A stretch of 64,000 bases of DNA from Huaxiibacter chinensis (GCF_022171985.1 NZ_JAJVHF010000001.1:1-64000), one strand, 5' to 3'; positions 20,390 to 29,929 are shown, counted from the stretch's first letter. The notes: generated by a model from the sequence alone, not told the origin. Program-made: numbers and translations.

Positions 20390-21100
20390 TTAGTAATAAT
20401 CGATACTGTTTTTAATCGTATAGCGGTGTTCAACGGCCGGTTTCACGCTGTTATCCTGGATAACCAGCTCGCAACTGACCGGGTTGTGACGACGATCGTA
20501 TTCGCAGCTCTGCTTTACGCTGCCCAGAGGTTTATCGTTAAGCAGGCTCACTGCAGAGTAGTCGAGCTTTTTACGTTTATCTTTCGACGGGGTCGACGTG
20601 ATGGAGAGCTGCTGATCGCCCGACACCGTGGTTTTACCTAACGGATAACCATCGTCGTCATAACGGTAACTCACCTCCATCTCTTTCCCGTGGGCACGGA
20701 CGATAAAGCCCCGATCGTCGGTATCCCAGGTCATTCCCGCCGCGGGCAATTCGGCGAGCTGGCATTTGCCCTGCAGTTTGATCTTCTGCTGCTGTGTTTC
20801 CGCATCGCGATAAAAGTTGGCGTCGAGGACCAGAGCCATGCCGGTATTAGCCTCAAGGTCGTGCAATTCGAGGGTATCGAAGCAGCCTTCTGCCGAGACG
20901 GTACCCGTGACGCGTTTGCTGACTTCACCTTTGTCATTGAGCAGCGTCTGGGTAAAATCTTTCACCGGCCCGCGCAGCGGATCGAAGTCAAATTCATTCG
21001 AAAAGCTGGCCATTTCAGGCGTGAATGACAGCGGCGCCGAGCTGTTGTCACAGCCTGCCAGCAAAGCTGCCAACGCGATTGTCACTGCAAGTTTCTTCAC
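20390..21100 (-). CDS. ynfC: YnfC, UPF0257 lipoprotein
   Basis: This is a 236-residue lipoprotein. The signal peptide ends in the lipobox LLAGC (Cys near residue 17), so it is expected to be lipid-anchored; Asp follows the Cys (CDNSS), which favours retention in the inner membrane. The mature part matches E. coli YnfC as I recall it. Its role is unknown. It is convergent with speG and divergent from ynfD. Confidence 0.93.
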   Translation of the reverse strand: MKKLAVTIALAALLAGCDNSSAPLSFTPEMASFSNEFDFDPLRGPVKDFTQTLLNDKGEVSKRVTGTVSAEGCFDTLELHDLEANTGMALVLDANFYRDAETQQQKIKLQGKCQLAELPAAGMTWDTDDRGFIVRAHGKEMEVSYRYDDDGYPLGKTTVSGDQQLSITSTPSKDKRKKLDYSAVSLLNDKPLGSVKQSCEYDRRHNPVSCELVIQDNSVKPAVEHRYTIKNSIDYY

Positions 21101-21203
21101 ATTTTCACCGTTGCGTGGAGATAATTCCCAATCATATTAGCAAATACAGTCATTTACACGAAATCTGCTAACATTAACTTACACACAGATAAAGGAGCTT
21201 GAT

Positions 21204-21488
21204 ATGAAAAGGTTAACCTGGGTCACTGCCCTGATGCTGGCTGGCGTCTCATCTTCTGCCCTGGCCGCCCCCGATTCCTGCGAACGCGTGAAAAGCGATA
21301 TTCAGCAACGCATTATTCAGAACGGTGTGCCTGAATCCGGATTCACCCTCAATATTGTGCCAAACGATCAGGCCGATCAGCCTGATGCGCAGGTGGTAGG
21401 TCACTGTGCAAATGATACCTTTAAAATTCTTTATACCCGGACCAGCGGTGCCAGCACCCAGGGTAACGCGCCAACCGAACCACAATAA
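21204..21488 (+). CDS. ynfD: YnfD, DUF1161 periplasmic protein
   Basis: This is a 94-residue secreted protein with a signal peptide cleaved after ALA (mature APDSCERV). The mature DUF1161 domain has two cysteines in SCERVKSDI and VGHCANDTF that could form a disulfide. Its function is unknown. AAAGGAG lies 7 bases before the ATG. The ynfE leader begins directly after it. Confidence 0.9.
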   Translation: MKRLTWVTALMLAGVSSSALAAPDSCERVKSDIQQRIIQNGVPESGFTLNIVPNDQADQPDAQVVGHCANDTFKILYTRTSGASTQGNAPTEPQ

Positions 21489-21509
21489 TTTCCATCAATA
21501 CCCATTGTA

Positions 21510-21523
21510 TTGACACGGATTAA
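21510..21523 (+). promoter_or_regulatory. FNR-like box upstream of ynfE
   Basis: TTGACacggATTAA matches TTGAT-N4-ATCAA at 8 of 10 positions. FNR activation of the ynfEFGH-dmsD operon is known in E. coli. I do not see a convincing -10 at the exact class II distance. Confidence 0.4.
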
Positions 21524-21548
21524 GACTTCTTACTCCTAAATAAGTAAC

Positions 21549-21624
21549 ACTCACTCCATCATTATCATTAGCCCGGTTGTAATCACGGAGCTAAATAATA
21601 CGCAACAACAATGATGGAGTGAGT
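21549..21624 (+). promoter_or_regulatory. Perfect 15-bp inverted repeat in the ynfE leader covering the Shine-Dalgarno
   Basis: The arms actcactccatcatt (21549-21563) and aatgatggagtgagt (21610-21624) are exact reverse complements, 46 bases apart. The right arm contains GGAG (21616-21619) and ends one base before the ynfE ATG at 21626. In mRNA the pair would bury the ribosome-binding site. Confidence 0.7.
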
Positions 21625-21625
21625 C

Positions 21626-24064
21626 ATGTCCGATGTCGAACATACCGGCGGGATCAGTCGCCGATCTCTGGTTAAATCCACTGCAATTGGCTCACTGGCG
21701 CTTGCCGCCGGGGGGCTTTCTCTGCCCTTCGGCCTGAAAAGCGCGGCGGCGGCCGTCCAAAACGCCCTGAACCCTGCGGAGGACAAAGTGGTATGGGGCG
21801 CATGCTCCGTCAACTGTGGCAGCCGCTGCGCGTTACGACTGCATGTACGCGATGAGGAAGTGTACTGGGTCGAAACCGATAATACCGGCGAGGATATTTA
21901 CGGGAATCATCAGGTGCGCGCCTGTCTGCGCGGGCGTTCGATTCGACGCCGTATCAACCATCCCGATCGGTTGAATTACCCCATGAAACGCACCGGTAAA
22001 CGCGGCGAAGGTAAATTCGAACGCATCAGCTGGGACGAAGCGCTGGATATCCTCAGCAACAGCCTGAAGGACGTTGTGGCGAAGTACGGCAACGAAGCGG
22101 TGTATATCAACTACTCATCCGGGATTGTGGGCGGTAACATCACCCGTTCTTCGCCTTATGCCTCTTTAGTTGCCCGTCTGATGAACTGCTACGGCGGTTT
22201 CCTTAGCCATTACGGCACCTACAGCACCGCACAAATCGCCTGCGCGATGCCGTATACCTACGGGTCCAACGATGGCAACAGCACCTCCGATATTGAAAAC
22301 AGCAAACTGGTGGTGATGTTCGGCAATAACCCGGCAGAGACTCGCATGAGCGGCGGCGGGATCACCTGGTTTCTGGAGCAAGCGCGGGAACGCTCTCATG
22401 CGCGCATGATTGTTATCGATCCGCGCTATACCGACACCGCCGCAGGCCGTGAAGATGAGTGGATCCCGATTCGCCCGGGCACGGACGCTGCGCTGGTCGC
22501 GGGTATGGCGTGGACACTGATCACCGAGAACCTGGTCGACCAGCCTTTCCTGGATAACTATTGCGTCGGCTATGATGAAAAAACGCTGCCGGAAGGCGCG
22601 CCTGCCAACGGCCATTACAAAGCTTACATTCTGGGCACCGGGGACGATGGCGTCGCAAAAACGCCGGAATGGGCTTCGCGGATTACCGGCATTCCTGCAT
22701 CACGCATTATTCAGCTCGCCCGTGAAATCGGCAGTACTAAACCGGCGTACATCTGCCAGGGGTGGGGTCCGCAGCGTCAGGCCAATGGCGAACTGACCTC
22801 GCGCGCTATTGCGATGCTGCCGATTTTAACCGGTAACGTCGGGATTCACGGCGGGAACAGCGGCGCACGCGAATCGACCTACACCATCACGATTGAACGT
22901 ATGCCGCTGCCGGAGAATCCGGTCAAAACCCAAATCTCCTGCTTTAGCTGGACGGATGCCATCGCCCGCGGGCCGGAAATGACTGCGCTGCGCGACGGCG
23001 TGCGCGGTAAAGATAAACTCGATGTGCCGATTAAATTCATCTGGAACTACGCCGGTAATACCATCATTAACCAGCACTCCGACATCAATAAGACCCACGA
23101 CATTTTGCAGGACGACAAACAGTGCGAAATGATTGTGGTGATTGATAACTTTATGACCTCGTCGGCAAAATATGCTGACATCCTGCTGCCCGATTTAATG
23201 ACCGTTGAACAGGAAGACATCATTCCAAACGACTACGCGGGCAATATGGGCTATCTCATCTTCCTTCAGCCGGTCACTGCACCGAAGTTTGAGCGCAAAC
23301 CGATCTACTGGATCATGAGTGAGCTGGCGAAACGACTGGGGCCGGATATCTATCAGAGATTTACCGAAGGGCGTACCCAGGCGCAGTGGTTACAGTATTT
23401 GTACGCCAAAATGCTGGAGAAGGATCCCAAACTGCCGTCCTATGATGAGCTGAAAAAAATGGGGATTTATAAGCGAAAAGATCCGGCAGGTCATTTTGTC
23501 GCGTACAAAAAATTCCGCGACGACCCGCAGGCCAATCCGCTGAAAACGCCGTCCGGTAAGATCGAAATCTACTCCAGCCAGCTGGCTGACATCGCCCGCA
23601 CCTGGGAGCTGGAAAAAGACGAGACCATCAGCCCTCTCCCGGTTTACGCCTCTACCTTTGACGGCTGGGATGCGCCTGAACGCGACCGTTTCCCGCTTCA
23701 GCTTTTCGGTTTCCACTTCAAGGCGCGCACCCACTCAAGCTACGGCAATGTCGATGTACTTAAAGCGGCGTGCCGTCAGGAGGTGTGGCTTAACCCTGTC
23801 GATGCTGAAAAACGCGGCAGCAAAAACGGCGATCTGGTGCGGGTATTTAACGCCCGTGGCGAAGTGCGCATTGAAGCAAAAGTCACCCCGCGCATTATGC
23901 CGGGCGTGAGCGCGATGGGCCAGGGAGCCTGGCACGATGCCAATATGAATGGCGATCGGGTCGATCACGGTTCGTGCATCAACACCCTGACCACCCATCG
24001 TCCTTCGCCGCTGGCGAAAGGCAACCCGCAGCACACGAATCTGGTGCAGATCGAGAAGGCGTAA
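21626..24064 (+). CDS. ynfE: YnfE, Tat-exported molybdopterin selenate/DMSO reductase-family catalytic subunit
   Basis: This DmsA paralogue reduces selenate, and possibly other oxyanions or S-/N-oxides, in the periplasm under anaerobiosis. The N-terminus is a twin-arginine signal (SRRSLVKSTAIGSLALAAGG). An iron-sulfur cluster site follows (CSVNCGSRC, then ACLRG), and then the bis-MGD domains, with WDEALDILSN, MFGNNPAETRMSGGG and ICQGWGPQRQANGE. The first 150 residues follow YnfE rather than YnfF. E. coli carries ynfE and ynfF in tandem; here only one copy precedes ynfG. The length of 812 residues is full. Confidence 0.93.
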   Translation: MSDVEHTGGISRRSLVKSTAIGSLALAAGGLSLPFGLKSAAAAVQNALNPAEDKVVWGACSVNCGSRCALRLHVRDEEVYWVETDNTGEDIYGNHQVRACLRGRSIRRRINHPDRLNYPMKRTGKRGEGKFERISWDEALDILSNSLKDVVAKYGNEAVYINYSSGIVGGNITRSSPYASLVARLMNCYGGFLSHYGTYSTAQIACAMPYTYGSNDGNSTSDIENSKLVVMFGNNPAETRMSGGGITWFLEQARERSHARMIVIDPRYTDTAAGREDEWIPIRPGTDAALVAGMAWTLITENLVDQPFLDNYCVGYDEKTLPEGAPANGHYKAYILGTGDDGVAKTPEWASRITGIPASRIIQLAREIGSTKPAYICQGWGPQRQANGELTSRAIAMLPILTGNVGIHGGNSGARESTYTITIERMPLPENPVKTQISCFSWTDAIARGPEMTALRDGVRGKDKLDVPIKFIWNYAGNTIINQHSDINKTHDILQDDKQCEMIVVIDNFMTSSAKYADILLPDLMTVEQEDIIPNDYAGNMGYLIFLQPVTAPKFERKPIYWIMSELAKRLGPDIYQRFTEGRTQAQWLQYLYAKMLEKDPKLPSYDELKKMGIYKRKDPAGHFVAYKKFRDDPQANPLKTPSGKIEIYSSQLADIARTWELEKDETISPLPVYASTFDGWDAPERDRFPLQLFGFHFKARTHSSYGNVDVLKAACRQEVWLNPVDAEKRGSKNGDLVRVFNARGEVRIEAKVTPRIMPGVSAMGQGAWHDANMNGDRVDHGSCINTLTTHRPSPLAKGNPQHTNLVQIEKA

Positions 24065-24074
24065 GGAGTAACCG

Positions 24075-24692
24075 ATGACAACCCAGTATGGCTTTTTTAT
24101 TGATTCAAGTCGTTGCACCGGCTGCAAAACCTGCGAACTGGCCTGCAAGGATTACAAGGACTTAACCCCGGACGTCAGCTTCCGCCGGATTTATGAATAC
24201 GCGGGCGGCGACTGGCAGGAAGACAACGGCGTCTGGCATCAGAACGTCTTTGCCTATTATCTGTCGATTGCCTGCAACCACTGCGAAGACCCGGCCTGCA
24301 CCAAAGTCTGTCCGAGCGGGGCGATGCACAAGCGTGACGATGGCTTTGTGGTGGTGGATGAAGATGTCTGCATCGGCTGTCGCTACTGCCATATGGCCTG
24401 CCCGTACGGCGCGCCGCAGTACAACGCCGCCAAAGGCCACATGACCAAATGTGATGGCTGCCATTCCCGCGTCGCGGACGGCAAGAAACCGATCTGCGTT
24501 GAGTCCTGCCCGCTGCGCGCGCTGGACTTTGGTCCGATTGACGAACTGCGTAAAAAACATGGTGAGCTTGCGGCCGTTGCCCCGCTGCCATCAGCGCACT
24601 TCACCAGACCGAGCATTGTAATTAAACCTAACGCTAATAGCCGTCCGACGGGTGATACCACCGGCTATCTGGCTAACCCGAAGGAGGTGTGA
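24075..24692 (+). CDS. ynfG: YnfG, four-[4Fe-4S] electron-transfer subunit
   Basis: This DmsB-like ferredoxin subunit of 205 residues carries electrons from the membrane anchor to YnfE. Four cysteine groups are visible: CTGCKTCELACKDY, CNHCEDPACTKVCP, CIGCRYCHMACPYG and the group around CDGCHSRV with CVESCPLRAL. It starts 10 bases after ynfE with AAGGAG upstream. It has no signal of its own and is presumably exported with the Tat-tagged YnfE. Confidence 0.96.
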   Translation: MTTQYGFFIDSSRCTGCKTCELACKDYKDLTPDVSFRRIYEYAGGDWQEDNGVWHQNVFAYYLSIACNHCEDPACTKVCPSGAMHKRDDGFVVVDEDVCIGCRYCHMACPYGAPQYNAAKGHMTKCDGCHSRVADGKKPICVESCPLRALDFGPIDELRKKHGELAAVAPLPSAHFTRPSIVIKPNANSRPTGDTTGYLANPKEV

Positions 24693-24693
24693 G

Positions 24694-25548
24694 ATGGGAA
24701 GTGGATGGCATGAATGGCCGCTGGTAATTTTCACCGTCTTCGGGCAGTGCGTGGCCGGCGCGTTAATTGTCTGCGGCATCGCCTGGTTTAACCTGAAAGA
24801 GGAAGCCGCGCGCGACCGCCTCGTACGCAGCATGTTCTTTTTATGGCTGGTCATGGGCATAGGGTTTATAGCCTCGGTGCTACATCTGGGCTCGCCATTA
24901 CGCGCATTTAACTCCCTGAACCGTATTGGCGCCTCGGCGTTAAGTAACGAGATAGCGGCAGGCTCCCTCTTTTTTGCCGTGGGTGGGTTCTGGTGGTTGC
25001 TTTCAGTCGTGCGTAAGATGCCCGTTGCGCTGGGTAAAATCTGGCTGATGGTCAGCATGGCGCTCGGTATTGTCTTTATCTGGGCCATGACGCGCGTCTA
25101 CCAGATTGAGACGGTACCTACCTGGTATACGGGTTATACAACGCTGGCCTTCTTCCTGACCGCACTGGTAAGCGGCCCTCTGTTTGCTGCTCTGCTGCTG
25201 CGCGGTTCCAGCATTCCGCTCAGAGGAACAATGGGCGCGTCAGTCAGCGTGCTGGCACTGTTCGCCGTGGTGGCGATTATTGTGCTACAGGGCACGCATC
25301 TGGATACGATCCACAGCTCTGTGCAGCAAGCCAGCGCGCTTCTGCCTGACTATGGTTCACTACAGGTCTGGCGAATCGCGTTGATCGCCGCTGGACTGGG
25401 GTGCTGGATCTGTCCGCTGGTCCGACGTAAAGACCCGCTGTCGGCTGGGCTGGCCGTAGGGTTGGTGTTGGTCATTGCAGGTGAATTAATAGGCCGGGGA
25501 ATGTTCTACGGGTTACACATGACCGTGGGTATGGCAGTTGCCGGTTAA
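24694..25548 (+). CDS. ynfH: YnfH, DmsC-like membrane anchor (menaquinol oxidase subunit)
   Basis: This 284-residue protein with eight predicted helices anchors YnfE-YnfG to the membrane and oxidises menaquinol. Conserved DmsC-type segments are SVLHLGSPLRAFNSLNRIG and the C-terminal GLHMTVGM. The start at 24694 follows the ynfG stop by one base, with AAGGAGGTG upstream; the in-frame ATG at 24652 lies inside ynfG. Confidence 0.95.
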   Translation: MGSGWHEWPLVIFTVFGQCVAGALIVCGIAWFNLKEEAARDRLVRSMFFLWLVMGIGFIASVLHLGSPLRAFNSLNRIGASALSNEIAAGSLFFAVGGFWWLLSVVRKMPVALGKIWLMVSMALGIVFIWAMTRVYQIETVPTWYTGYTTLAFFLTALVSGPLFAALLLRGSSIPLRGTMGASVSVLALFAVVAIIVLQGTHLDTIHSSVQQASALLPDYGSLQVWRIALIAAGLGCWICPLVRRKDPLSAGLAVGLVLVIAGELIGRGMFYGLHMTVGMAVAG

Positions 25549-25590
25549 CACAGACGCACGGCGCTGGCCGTGCGAGTAAGGAACAGAGTA

Positions 25591-26205
25591 ATGAGAGACG
25601 TTTCACAACGCGAGAGATTTGCTTTTAGCGCCCGGGTATTGGGTGCGTTGTTTTATTTTGCCCCTGACAGTGAACAAGCATCTCCGCTGGTCGCGGCATT
25701 AACCTCCACCGACTGGTATCAGGACTGGCCGCTAACGTCGGAAAGCCTGTTGCCGCTTGCCAGCGCGATGAAATCGCCGTCAGATGAGCCGTTGCCCGAT
25801 GCCTGGCAGCGTCTGTTTATCGGACCCTGGGCGCTACCTGCGCCGCCGTGGGGCTCCGTGTGGCTCGATCGTGAGTCCGTTCTGTTTGGTGATTCCACCC
25901 TTGCGTTGCGTCAATGGATGCGCGAAAACGGCATCGCCTTCGAAATGAAACAAAACGAACCCGAAGACCATTTTGGTACCCTGCTCATGCTCGCCGCCTG
26001 GCTGGCAGAGAACGGGCGAGAAGTGGAACGCGCTCAATTGCTGGCCTGGCATCTGCTGCCCTGGAGCCACCGTTTTCTGACCGTCTTTATTGAGGAAGCC
26101 GGTCATCCGTTTTATGTCGCATTAGCCCGGCTTGCTCAGCTGACGCTGGCTGACTGGCAATCCACGCTCATCATTCCCGTTGCGGAAAAACCGCTCTACC
26201 GTTAA
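25591..26205 (+). CDS. dmsD: DmsD, Tat proofreading chaperone
   Basis: This TorD-family redox-enzyme maturation protein binds the twin-arginine leaders of DmsA and YnfE until cofactor loading is complete. It has 204 residues from ATG 25591, the E. coli length. The family hallmark is EMKQNEPEDHFGTLL, with PWGSVWLDRESVLFGDSTLALRQWM before it. A ribosome-binding AAGGAACAG precedes this start; the ATG at 25570 is less suitable. It is the last gene of the ynfE-G-H-dmsD operon. Confidence 0.95.
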   Translation: MRDVSQRERFAFSARVLGALFYFAPDSEQASPLVAALTSTDWYQDWPLTSESLLPLASAMKSPSDEPLPDAWQRLFIGPWALPAPPWGSVWLDRESVLFGDSTLALRQWMRENGIAFEMKQNEPEDHFGTLLMLAAWLAENGREVERAQLLAWHLLPWSHRFLTVFIEEAGHPFYVALARLAQLTLADWQSTLIIPVAEKPLYR

Positions 26206-26484
26206 TCCAGCCACCCGCACGAATACCGTGCGGGTAACACCCTACTTGTGACAACGTCACTTTTTCACTTTCTGTTTCAGACTATTCTGCCTGGTCGCCC
26301 TCACCCTTGACGCCATAAGGCGTAACCCTCTGTTTATACTGCTTTCAGCACGCATTTATTTTGCCGCTTCGCTGGAACCTCTCCCAATCGCTTGCTATAG
26401 GTCATCTACCCCTGCCGAAACATGGCATAACAACAGGCAATCAGCGGATTGCTATAACGCATGCGCACAGGGAGACACACCGCA

Positions 26485-27198
26485 ATGCAATCATCATTAC
26501 TGAAACGTACGCTGTTATTTATCGGCGCAATCGCCGTGGTCCTTGCCCTGCTGACGTGGGGAATTGGACTCGAGACGATTAAAGCGCGCCGGGTTGATCT
26601 GCTTTATCTGGGTCAACAGCATCTGATTCTGGTTTTCTCATCCATGTTCTTCGCACTTCTGGTCGGGATCCCCAGCGGAATTTTGCTGAGCCGCCCTGCC
26701 GCTCGCGGTATAGCGGAATATGTGATGCAGATCTTTAACGTCGGGAATACCCTGCCTCCTCTGGCGGTGCTGGCGCTGGCGATGGTCGTGCTGGGCATAG
26801 GCGATACGCCGGCCATTATCGCGCTGTTTCTGGCTTCTCTGCTGCCGATTGTGCGCAATACCTATGCAGGATTGTGCTCCGTCCCGGCCTCGTTGCTGGA
26901 GGCTGCCAACGGTATCGGCATGACCAAATGGCAGCGTCTGCGCCAGGTTGAAATCCCCAACGCCTGGCCGGTGATGCTTTCGGGCATTCGCATTGCAACG
27001 GCGATTAACGTCGGCACGGCTCCGCTGGCCTTCCTCATTGGCGCCAGCAGTTACGGGGAACTGATCTTCCCGGGCATTTATCTTAACGACTTCCCGACGC
27101 TGATTCTGGGCGCCGCCGCCACCGCCTTATTCGCCCTGATTCTGGACACGCTGCTCGCCTTACTGGGCCGTGTGATGAGCCCACACATCGCACGATAA
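26485..27198 (+). CDS. osmY: Osmoprotectant ABC transporter permease (OsmU system, OsmY)
   Basis: This is a binding-protein-dependent permease of the OpuC/YehW type. The cytoplasmic EAA loop reads SLLEAANGIGMTKWQRLRQVEIPNAWPVMLSGIR. It is the first gene of a four-gene operon with the order permease, binding protein, permease, ATPase, the same content and position (after dmsD, before clcB) as Salmonella osmU (STM1494-1491), which imports glycine betaine and choline-O-sulfate-type osmoprotectants. The start at 26485 has AGGGAG 10 bases upstream; ATG 26461 is an alternative. The symbol follows Salmonella and is unrelated to the E. coli periplasmic protein OsmY. Confidence 0.85.
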   Translation: MQSSLLKRTLLFIGAIAVVLALLTWGIGLETIKARRVDLLYLGQQHLILVFSSMFFALLVGIPSGILLSRPAARGIAEYVMQIFNVGNTLPPLAVLALAMVVLGIGDTPAIIALFLASLLPIVRNTYAGLCSVPASLLEAANGIGMTKWQRLRQVEIPNAWPVMLSGIRIATAINVGTAPLAFLIGASSYGELIFPGIYLNDFPTLILGAAATALFALILDTLLALLGRVMSPHIAR

Positions 27199-27216
27199 CA
27201 ATAACAAGGAGCTTTT

Positions 27217-28116
27217 ATGAGACTGCTTTCTGGCCTGACGGCCCTGTGCGCCGCTGCGCTCTTTTCCAGCCAGACGCTCGCTGCCCCGTTGATTCTGGCG
27301 ACAAAAAGTTTTACCGAGCAGCACATTTTGTCAGCAATGACCGTGCAGTATTTGCAAAAGAAAGGGTTTGAAGTCCAGCCCAAAACCAACATTGCCACGG
27401 TGATTTCCCGAAATGCGATGATCAATAAACAGATTGATATGACATGGGAATACACCGGTACCTCGCTGATTATCTTCAACCACATCAACAAACGCATGTC
27501 ACCACAAGAGTCGTATGAGACGGTGAAACGCCTGGATGCAAAACATGGTCTGGTCTGGCTGAAACCGGCTGACATGAATAATACCTACGCCTTCGCCATG
27601 CAGCGCAAACGTGCGGAAGCCGAAAACATCAATACGATGTCCGAGCTGGTGGCGAAGATTGAACACATTCGCAAAACCGATCCGGATAATAACTGGCTGC
27701 TGGGGCTGGATCTGGAGTTTTCCGGGCGCAGCGACGGCATGAAGCCGCTGCAGGCCGCCTATAACATGCCGCTGGATCGCCCGCAGATCCGTCAGATGGA
27801 TCCGGGCCTGGTCTATAACGCCGTGCGCGACGGCTTCGTCGAGGCGGGGCTGATTTATACCACCGACGGGCGCGTGAAAGGCTTCGATCTGAAGGTGCTG
27901 GAAGATGATAAAGGCTTCTTCCCGAGCTACGCGGTGACGCCCGTGGTACGCAAGGATACGCTGGAGGCGAATCCGGGCCTGGAAGAGGCCTTAAATACCC
28001 TCTCCAGCCAGTTAAATAACGACGTTATCACCGAACTGAACAAGAGGGTGGATATCGACCATCAGTCACCGCAGCAGGTTTCGCGTGAGTTCCTGCAAAG
28101 CAAAAAGCTGCTGTAA
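27217..28116 (+). CDS. osmX: Osmoprotectant-binding periplasmic protein (OsmX)
   Basis: This is a periplasmic substrate-binding protein of the OpuAC family, 299 residues. The signal peptide is residues 1-22 (cleavage after TLA). The mature start [29 protein letters not shown] and the segment [15 protein letters not shown] are typical of glycine-betaine/quaternary-amine binders. AAGGAG lies 7 bases before the ATG. It feeds the OsmY/OsmW permeases on either side. Confidence 0.9.
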   Translation: MRLLSGLTALCAAALFSSQTLAAPLILATKSFTEQHILSAMTVQYLQKKGFEVQPKTNIATVISRNAMINKQIDMTWEYTGTSLIIFNHINKRMSPQESYETVKRLDAKHGLVWLKPADMNNTYAFAMQRKRAEAENINTMSELVAKIEHIRKTDPDNNWLLGLDLEFSGRSDGMKPLQAAYNMPLDRPQIRQMDPGLVYNAVRDGFVEAGLIYTTDGRVKGFDLKVLEDDKGFFPSYAVTPVVRKDTLEANPGLEEALNTLSSQLNNDVITELNKRVDIDHQSPQQVSREFLQSKKLL

Positions 28117-28125
28117 GGAGGCGCT

Positions 28126-28773
28126 ATGGAGACGATTCATTACATTATTGATAACTGGGGTTATTTGCTTTCGCTGACGTTTCAACACCTGTGGCTGGTC
28201 GCGCTGGCCGTTGGGCTGGCGATTATTATCGGCGTCCCGCTGGGTATCCTGATCGTCCGCCACAAGTGGCTGGCCACGCCGGTGCTCGGGATTGCCACCA
28301 TTGTCCTGACCATCCCGTCCATCGCCCTGTTTGGCCTGATGATCCCGCTCTTTTCGATGGTCGGCCAGGGGATTGGCGCCCTGCCCGCGATTACCGCGGT
28401 ATTCCTTTACTCGTTACTGCCGATTGTGCGTAACACCCATACCGCGCTCGACAGTCTGCCTCCCGGATTACGTGAAGCGGGTCGCGGGATTGGCATGACC
28501 TTCTGGCAGCGTCTGCGCTGGGTCGAAATTCCGATGGCGCTTCCGGTGATTTTCGGCGGTATCCGTACTGCCGTCGTGATGAACATCGGCGTGATGGCGA
28601 TTGCCGCGGTCATTGGCGCCGGCGGCCTGGGGCTGTTACTGCTGAACGGTATTGGCGGTAGCGATATTCGTATGTTGATTGCTGGCGCATTAATGATCTG
28701 TCTTTTAGCGATTGTGCTCGACTGGTTACTCCATCGATTGCAGATCGCACTGACTCCGAAGGGGATTCGATAA
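28126..28773 (+). CDS. osmW: Osmoprotectant ABC transporter permease (OsmW)
   Basis: This is the second permease of the system, 215 residues with the EAA loop GLREAGRGIGMTFWQRLRWVEIPMALPVIFGGIR and an IGAGGLG helix typical of OpuC-type permeases. AAGGAGG lies 6 bases before the ATG. Its last base is the first base of osmV, so translation is probably coupled. Confidence 0.9.
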   Translation: METIHYIIDNWGYLLSLTFQHLWLVALAVGLAIIIGVPLGILIVRHKWLATPVLGIATIVLTIPSIALFGLMIPLFSMVGQGIGALPAITAVFLYSLLPIVRNTHTALDSLPPGLREAGRGIGMTFWQRLRWVEIPMALPVIFGGIRTAVVMNIGVMAIAAVIGAGGLGLLLLNGIGGSDIRMLIAGALMICLLAIVLDWLLHRLQIALTPKGIR

Positions 28774-29921
28774 TGATAAAACTGGAAAACCTCACCAAAC
28801 AATTTTCACAGAAAAACGGCCAGACCTTTAAGGCCGTGGACAACGTTAATCTGAACGTACCTGAAGGTGAAATGTGCGTACTGCTCGGCCCATCGGGCTG
28901 TGGTAAAACCACCACCCTGAAAATGATCAACCGACTCATTACCCCGAGCAGCGGTAAAATCCTGATCAACGGTGAAGACACCAGCGCTATGGATACGGTG
29001 ACCCTGCGTCGCAATATTGGTTACGTTATTCAGCAAATCGGTCTGTTCCCGAACATGACCATTGAAGACAACATTACCGTCGTGCCGCGCATGCTCGGCT
29101 GGGACAAGGCACGCTGTAAAGCCCGCGCCGAAGAGCTGATGGATATGGTGGCGATGGACCCGCATAAATTCCTTAGCCGCTATCCCCGTGAAATGTCGGG
29201 CGGCCAGCAGCAGCGTATCGGCGTGATCCGCGCCCTGGCGGCGGATCCTCCGGTACTGCTGATGGATGAACCTTTCGGCGCGGTAGACCCGATCAACCGT
29301 GAAGTGATCCAGAATCAGTTCCTGGAGATGCAGAGAAAGCTGAAAAAAACCGTCATGCTGGTGAGCCATGATATTGACGAAGCGCTGAAGCTGGGCGATC
29401 GCATCGCGGTCTTCCGTCAGGGACGCATCGTACAGTGCGCCAGCCCCGATGAACTGCTGGCGAAACCGGCGAACGAGTTTATCGGCTCCTTTGTCGGCCA
29501 GGACCGAACGCTGAAACGCCTGCTTCTGGTCTCTGCCGGTGACGTCACCGATCAGCAGCCGACCCTGACGGTCCGTGAATCTACCTCTCTGTCCGAAGCC
29601 TTTGCCACGATGGATGACAACGACATCCGCGCGATAACGGTGGTAGATGCGCAGGGCAAACCATTAGGTTTTGTTAAGCGTCGCGAAGCACGCCATGCTA
29701 CCGGTTCGTGTGCTGACATGCTGCATCCGTTCCGCATGACCGGTAAAGCTGAAGATAACCTGCGTGTGGTGCTCTCACGGCTTTACGAGAGTAATACCAG
29801 CTGGATGCCTATCGTGGATGAAGAGGGTCGCTATAACGGCGAAATTTCGCAGGATTACATTGCGGAATACCTCAGCTCCGGCCGTACGCGTCGTGCACTG
29901 AATATTCACACCGACAGTTAA
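28773..29921 (+). CDS. osmV: Osmoprotectant ABC transporter ATPase with C-terminal CBS domains (OsmV)
   Basis: This 382-residue ATPase energises the OsmWXY importer. Walker A GPSGCGKTTT is near residues 36-45, the signature is MSGGQQQR, Walker B is PVLLMDEPFG and the switch His is in MLVSHDIDEA. A tandem CBS region follows (about 255-375, with DIRAITVVDAQGKPLGFV and SWMPIVDEEGRYNGEIS). In OpuA/ProV-like transporters this region senses ionic strength. It overlaps osmW by one base and is closed by a terminator. Confidence 0.92.
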   Translation: MIKLENLTKQFSQKNGQTFKAVDNVNLNVPEGEMCVLLGPSGCGKTTTLKMINRLITPSSGKILINGEDTSAMDTVTLRRNIGYVIQQIGLFPNMTIEDNITVVPRMLGWDKARCKARAEELMDMVAMDPHKFLSRYPREMSGGQQQRIGVIRALAADPPVLLMDEPFGAVDPINREVIQNQFLEMQRKLKKTVMLVSHDIDEALKLGDRIAVFRQGRIVQCASPDELLAKPANEFIGSFVGQDRTLKRLLLVSAGDVTDQQPTLTVRESTSLSEAFATMDDNDIRAITVVDAQGKPLGFVKRREARHATGSCADMLHPFRMTGKAEDNLRVVLSRLYESNTSWMPIVDEEGRYNGEISQDYIAEYLSSGRTRRALNIHTDS

Positions 29922-29929
29922 TCCCCCTG

